Positions 62,249 through 64,000 of a DNA stretch of 64,000 bases are shown here, in pieces; position 1 is the stretch's first letter; every line of letters starts with the position of its first letter. Source of the stretch: Chryseobacterium formosense (GTDB lineage: Bacteria > Bacteroidota > Bacteroidia > Flavobacteriales > Weeksellaceae); assembly GCF_900116415.1 (NCBI RefSeq), contig NZ_FPAP01000007.1, positions 1 through 64,000 on the forward strand. Reading direction: 5' to 3'. A program made the translations under genes and the position numbers. Under the pieces are notes generated by a model that had not been told where the DNA came from, did not search any database, and saw nothing but the letters and a program-made list of their open reading frames with translations.

Positions 62249-63133
62249 ATGAACAAGTGGAAAGGTAAATCTAAAGGCTCCATTTTGGGCTATCAGATTT
62301 TCGTCTGGTGTATTAGAAATATCGGAATCCGAAGCTCATATTTCGTTCTGTATTTTGTTGCTTTTTACTACTTTTTATTCGAAAAAAAAAGCAATAAATA
62401 CTACAGATATTACTTTCAGAAAAGACTCAATTACGGATTTTGGAAGACAAAAATTTCCCTGTTTAAAAGTTACTTCACTTTCGGAACAATTCTGATTGAC
62501 AAAACTGCCATTTCTGCGGGTTTAAGAAATAAATACACCTACGAATTCGACGGAATAGAAAATTTAAGAAATCTTTTAGCCGAAAAAAAAGGCGGCGTTC
62601 TCATCAGTGCACATATCGGAAATTTCGAAATTGCCGAACATTTTTTTGCAGACATTGATTTCGATTGTCAGATCAATTTGGTTACAACCGATCAGGAAGT
62701 TACGGTTATTAAAGAATACCTGGAAAGTGTTTCGGTAAAAGCGACCAACATGAAATTCATTTATGTGAAAGAAGACATGTCGCATATTTTCGAGATTAAT
62801 GAGGCTTTGTCGAAAAACGAACTCATTTGTTTTACAGGCGACCGTTATTTCGAAGGTTCGAAATTTCTTGAAGCAGATTTATTGGGCAAAAGCGCAAAAT
62901 TTCCGGCCGGACCTTTCATGATTGCGTCAAGATTGGGCGTTCCGGTGGTTTATGTGTACGTGATGAAAGAAAAAAATCTTCATTATCATCTGTATGCAAG
63001 AGTTGCCCAAAACGTCAAAAAACGTGATTCACAAGGACTTTTAAACTCCTACACCCAGAATCTTGAATCAATGATTAAAAAATATCCGCTTCAGTGGTTC
63101 AATTATTTCGACTTTTGGGATGATGTAGATTGA
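62249..63133 (+). CDS. Lysophospholipid/lauroyl-type acyltransferase (LpxL/HtrB-like) of the pigment locus
   Basis: The 294-residue protein has an N-terminal membrane segment (SSYFVLYFVAFYYFLFE) and the acyltransferase signature GVLISAHIGNFEIAEHFFAD, His with acidic partner in place of the HxxxxE of the family, then CFTGDRYFEGSKFLEADLLG and GPFMIASRLGVPVVYVYVM. In pigment loci such enzymes link the polyene acid to the dialkylresorcinol or to a lipid; general lipid A acylation is the alternative. Position after the ACP favours the pigment role. Confidence 0.85.
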   Translation: MNKWKGKSKGSILGYQIFVWCIRNIGIRSSYFVLYFVAFYYFLFEKKSNKYYRYYFQKRLNYGFWKTKISLFKSYFTFGTILIDKTAISAGLRNKYTYEFDGIENLRNLLAEKKGGVLISAHIGNFEIAEHFFADIDFDCQINLVTTDQEVTVIKEYLESVSVKATNMKFIYVKEDMSHIFEINEALSKNELICFTGDRYFEGSKFLEADLLGKSAKFPAGPFMIASRLGVPVVYVYVMKEKNLHYHLYARVAQNVKKRDSQGLLNSYTQNLESMIKKYPLQWFNYFDFWDDVD

Positions 63134-63204
63134 TTTTAAAGAGCCAAGTTAAAAGCAAAAAGAGCCAATAGAATTCATTGAGATACAGATGGAAATTTAA
63201 AATA

Positions 63205-63255
63205 GGTGCGCTTTTAAATCTGTGAAAATCTGTGGAATCTGTGGGAAATCTTTGA
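63205..63255. repeat. AATCTGTG repeat, short copy
   Basis: TTTTAAATCTGTGAAAATCTG and TGGAATCTGTGGGAAATC belong to the same family as 32251-32286. Two repeat types occupy most of the 344-base gap between the acyltransferase and the CrtI-like gene (63134-63477). Confidence 0.65.
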
Positions 63256-63321
63256 CTTTTTGACGGACATAAACTTAACAGGCTTTTCCAGAAGCCACTT
63301 AGGTTTCCTTATAAGTAAGTA

Positions 63322-63410
63322 ATTTTTCTTTTTGCTGAGTGAAACGCCTCTGAGAACGGAAAATATTTTCAATCATTTCAAAAAAACCTTTGCGAGCTTT
63401 GCGTTTTAAA
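63322..63410. repeat. Dispersed repeat (TTTTCAATCATTTC family), copy B
   Basis: GAAAATATTTTCAATCATTTC, AAAAAAACCTTTGCGAGCTT and TGCGTTTTAAA repeat copy A with changes that leave the same order of parts. Confidence 0.75.
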
Positions 63411-63477
63411 CAAGAATATTTATACTAAAAGTTTGATAAACTTTTGTACCTTTTGCCATTAAAACTATAATCAGAAT

Positions 63478-64000
63478 TTGAAAAAAAACTACGACATATT
63501 GGTTATTGGAAGCGGATTGGGAGGTCTTGTTTCGGCACTTATTCTGGCGAAACAAGGCCTGAAAGTTTGTGTTTTAGAAAAAAACAATCAATATGGCGGA
63601 AATCTTCAGACATTTTCAAGAGATAAATTAATTTTTGATACCGGAGTCCATTACATTGGTGGACTTTCACAAGGACAAAACCTTTATCATTTTTTTTCTT
63701 ACTTAGAAATTATGAATGACCTCGAACTTCAGAAAATGGATGTTGATGGTTATGATAAGATTACATTCGGGGATGATTCTACAGAATATCCTCATGCGCA
63801 AGGTTACACAAATTTTGTTGAACAACTAACACAATTTTTCCCTGATGAAAGACAGAATTTGGAAATCTATTGTCAGGAGATTCAGGAAATATGCAATTAT
63901 TTTCCGAGATATAATGTTGTAGGCAAAGATAATTATAATGAAGAAATTCTGCATTTGAATACTAAACGTTTCATAGAATCGATTACTTCGAACGAAAAAT
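63478..64000 (+). CDS. CrtI/phytoene-desaturase-like NAD(P)/FAD oxidoreductase (3' end outside window)
   Basis: The frame opens with TTG at 63478 and runs to the edge, 174 codons seen. The N-terminus is a dinucleotide-binding fold, DILVIGSGLGGLVSALILAK, then VCVLEKNNQYGGNLQTFSRD, typical of the phytoene desaturase / retinol saturase class, and FDTGVHYIGGLSQGQN. In flexirubin loci such an enzyme acts on the polyene chain or on a resorcinol precursor. A TTG start is used again, as suspected for the ligase. Confidence 0.85.
   Translation, partial: MKKNYDILVIGSGLGGLVSALILAKQGLKVCVLEKNNQYGGNLQTFSRDKLIFDTGVHYIGGLSQGQNLYHFFSYLEIMNDLELQKMDVDGYDKITFGDDSTEYPHAQGYTNFVEQLTQFFPDERQNLEIYCQEIQEICNYFPRYNVVGKDNYNEEILHLNTKRFIESITSNEK

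Overview
The window comes from a low-GC member of the Bacteroidota, most likely Chryseobacterium or a close relative in the Weeksellaceae. Supporting signs are a fused cbb3 oxidase gene ccoNO, promoters of the TTG-N19-22-TAnnTTTG type (visible before metK, the TPP leader, crp/fnr and the pigment genes), many SusC-like or TonB-dependent outer-membrane proteins, LytTR two-component signalling, and the first part of a flexirubin / aryl-polyene pigment locus. No rRNA, tRNA, CRISPR array, insertion sequence or prophage was seen.

Layout. 1-5062: the 3' end of a large RHS/YD-repeat protein with a zincin (HExxH) toxin tip, then two displaced copies of the RHS core. One copy carries a second, broken zincin tip and the other has no toxin. 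Each toxin tip is followed by a small lipoprotein that may be its immunity protein, and short palindromic repeats are scattered between them. 5063-13970 (minus): a complete cbb3 oxidase locus, ccoI / ccoS-ccoNO-ccoQ-ccoP / ccoG-ccoH(fixH)-sulfite-exporter-like protein, next to a divergent Crp/Fnr regulator. 14054-16661: the regulator, panB, a small membrane protein and a pseudouridine synthase. 16769-23284: two outer-membrane beta-barrel receptors facing a small secreted protein plus a LytS/LytTR-type two-component pair. 23336-28688 (minus): two unrelated-type aconitases in tandem. 29003-38326: a WG-repeat protein, a TonB receptor under a TPP riboswitch (probable thiamin uptake), an HU-CCDC81-like membrane protein, a thioesterase, a 2-hydroxyacid dehydrogenase, a serine hydrolase lipoprotein, an Ig-like lipoprotein and a haem-binding protein. 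38375-42631 (minus): NUDIX, xerD, dCMP deaminase, enoyl-CoA hydratase, catalase; divergent oxyR follows. 43918-47440: metK behind a SAM-II-type riboswitch, a small secreted protein, an ECF sigma factor with a 56-residue small ORF, and a HAD phosphatase. 47512-54526 (minus): trpS, a SanA/YdcF-like protein and lspA-DUF2683-DUF6576-dksA-like-ileS. 54891-64000: start of the flexirubin locus (CoA ligase, halogenase-like flavoprotein, tyrosine ammonia-lyase, FabG, ketosynthase, ACP, acyltransferase, CrtI-like oxidoreductase cut by the window end).

How the genes work together. The cco genes form a module that builds and supplies copper to a high-affinity oxidase, and the adjoining Crp-like gene may control it: a related palindrome lies at both promoters. 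Catalase and oxyR form a classic divergent peroxide-response pair. The pigment genes supply coumarate (ammonia-lyase plus ligase) as starter and an ACP/KS/KR set for chain extension. Small-molecule control by RNA is visible twice (TPP and SAM). The least ordinary region is the RHS tip array at the left edge. Intergenic regions also carry at least three families of dispersed repeats, and one of them seems to have entered a coding sequence.
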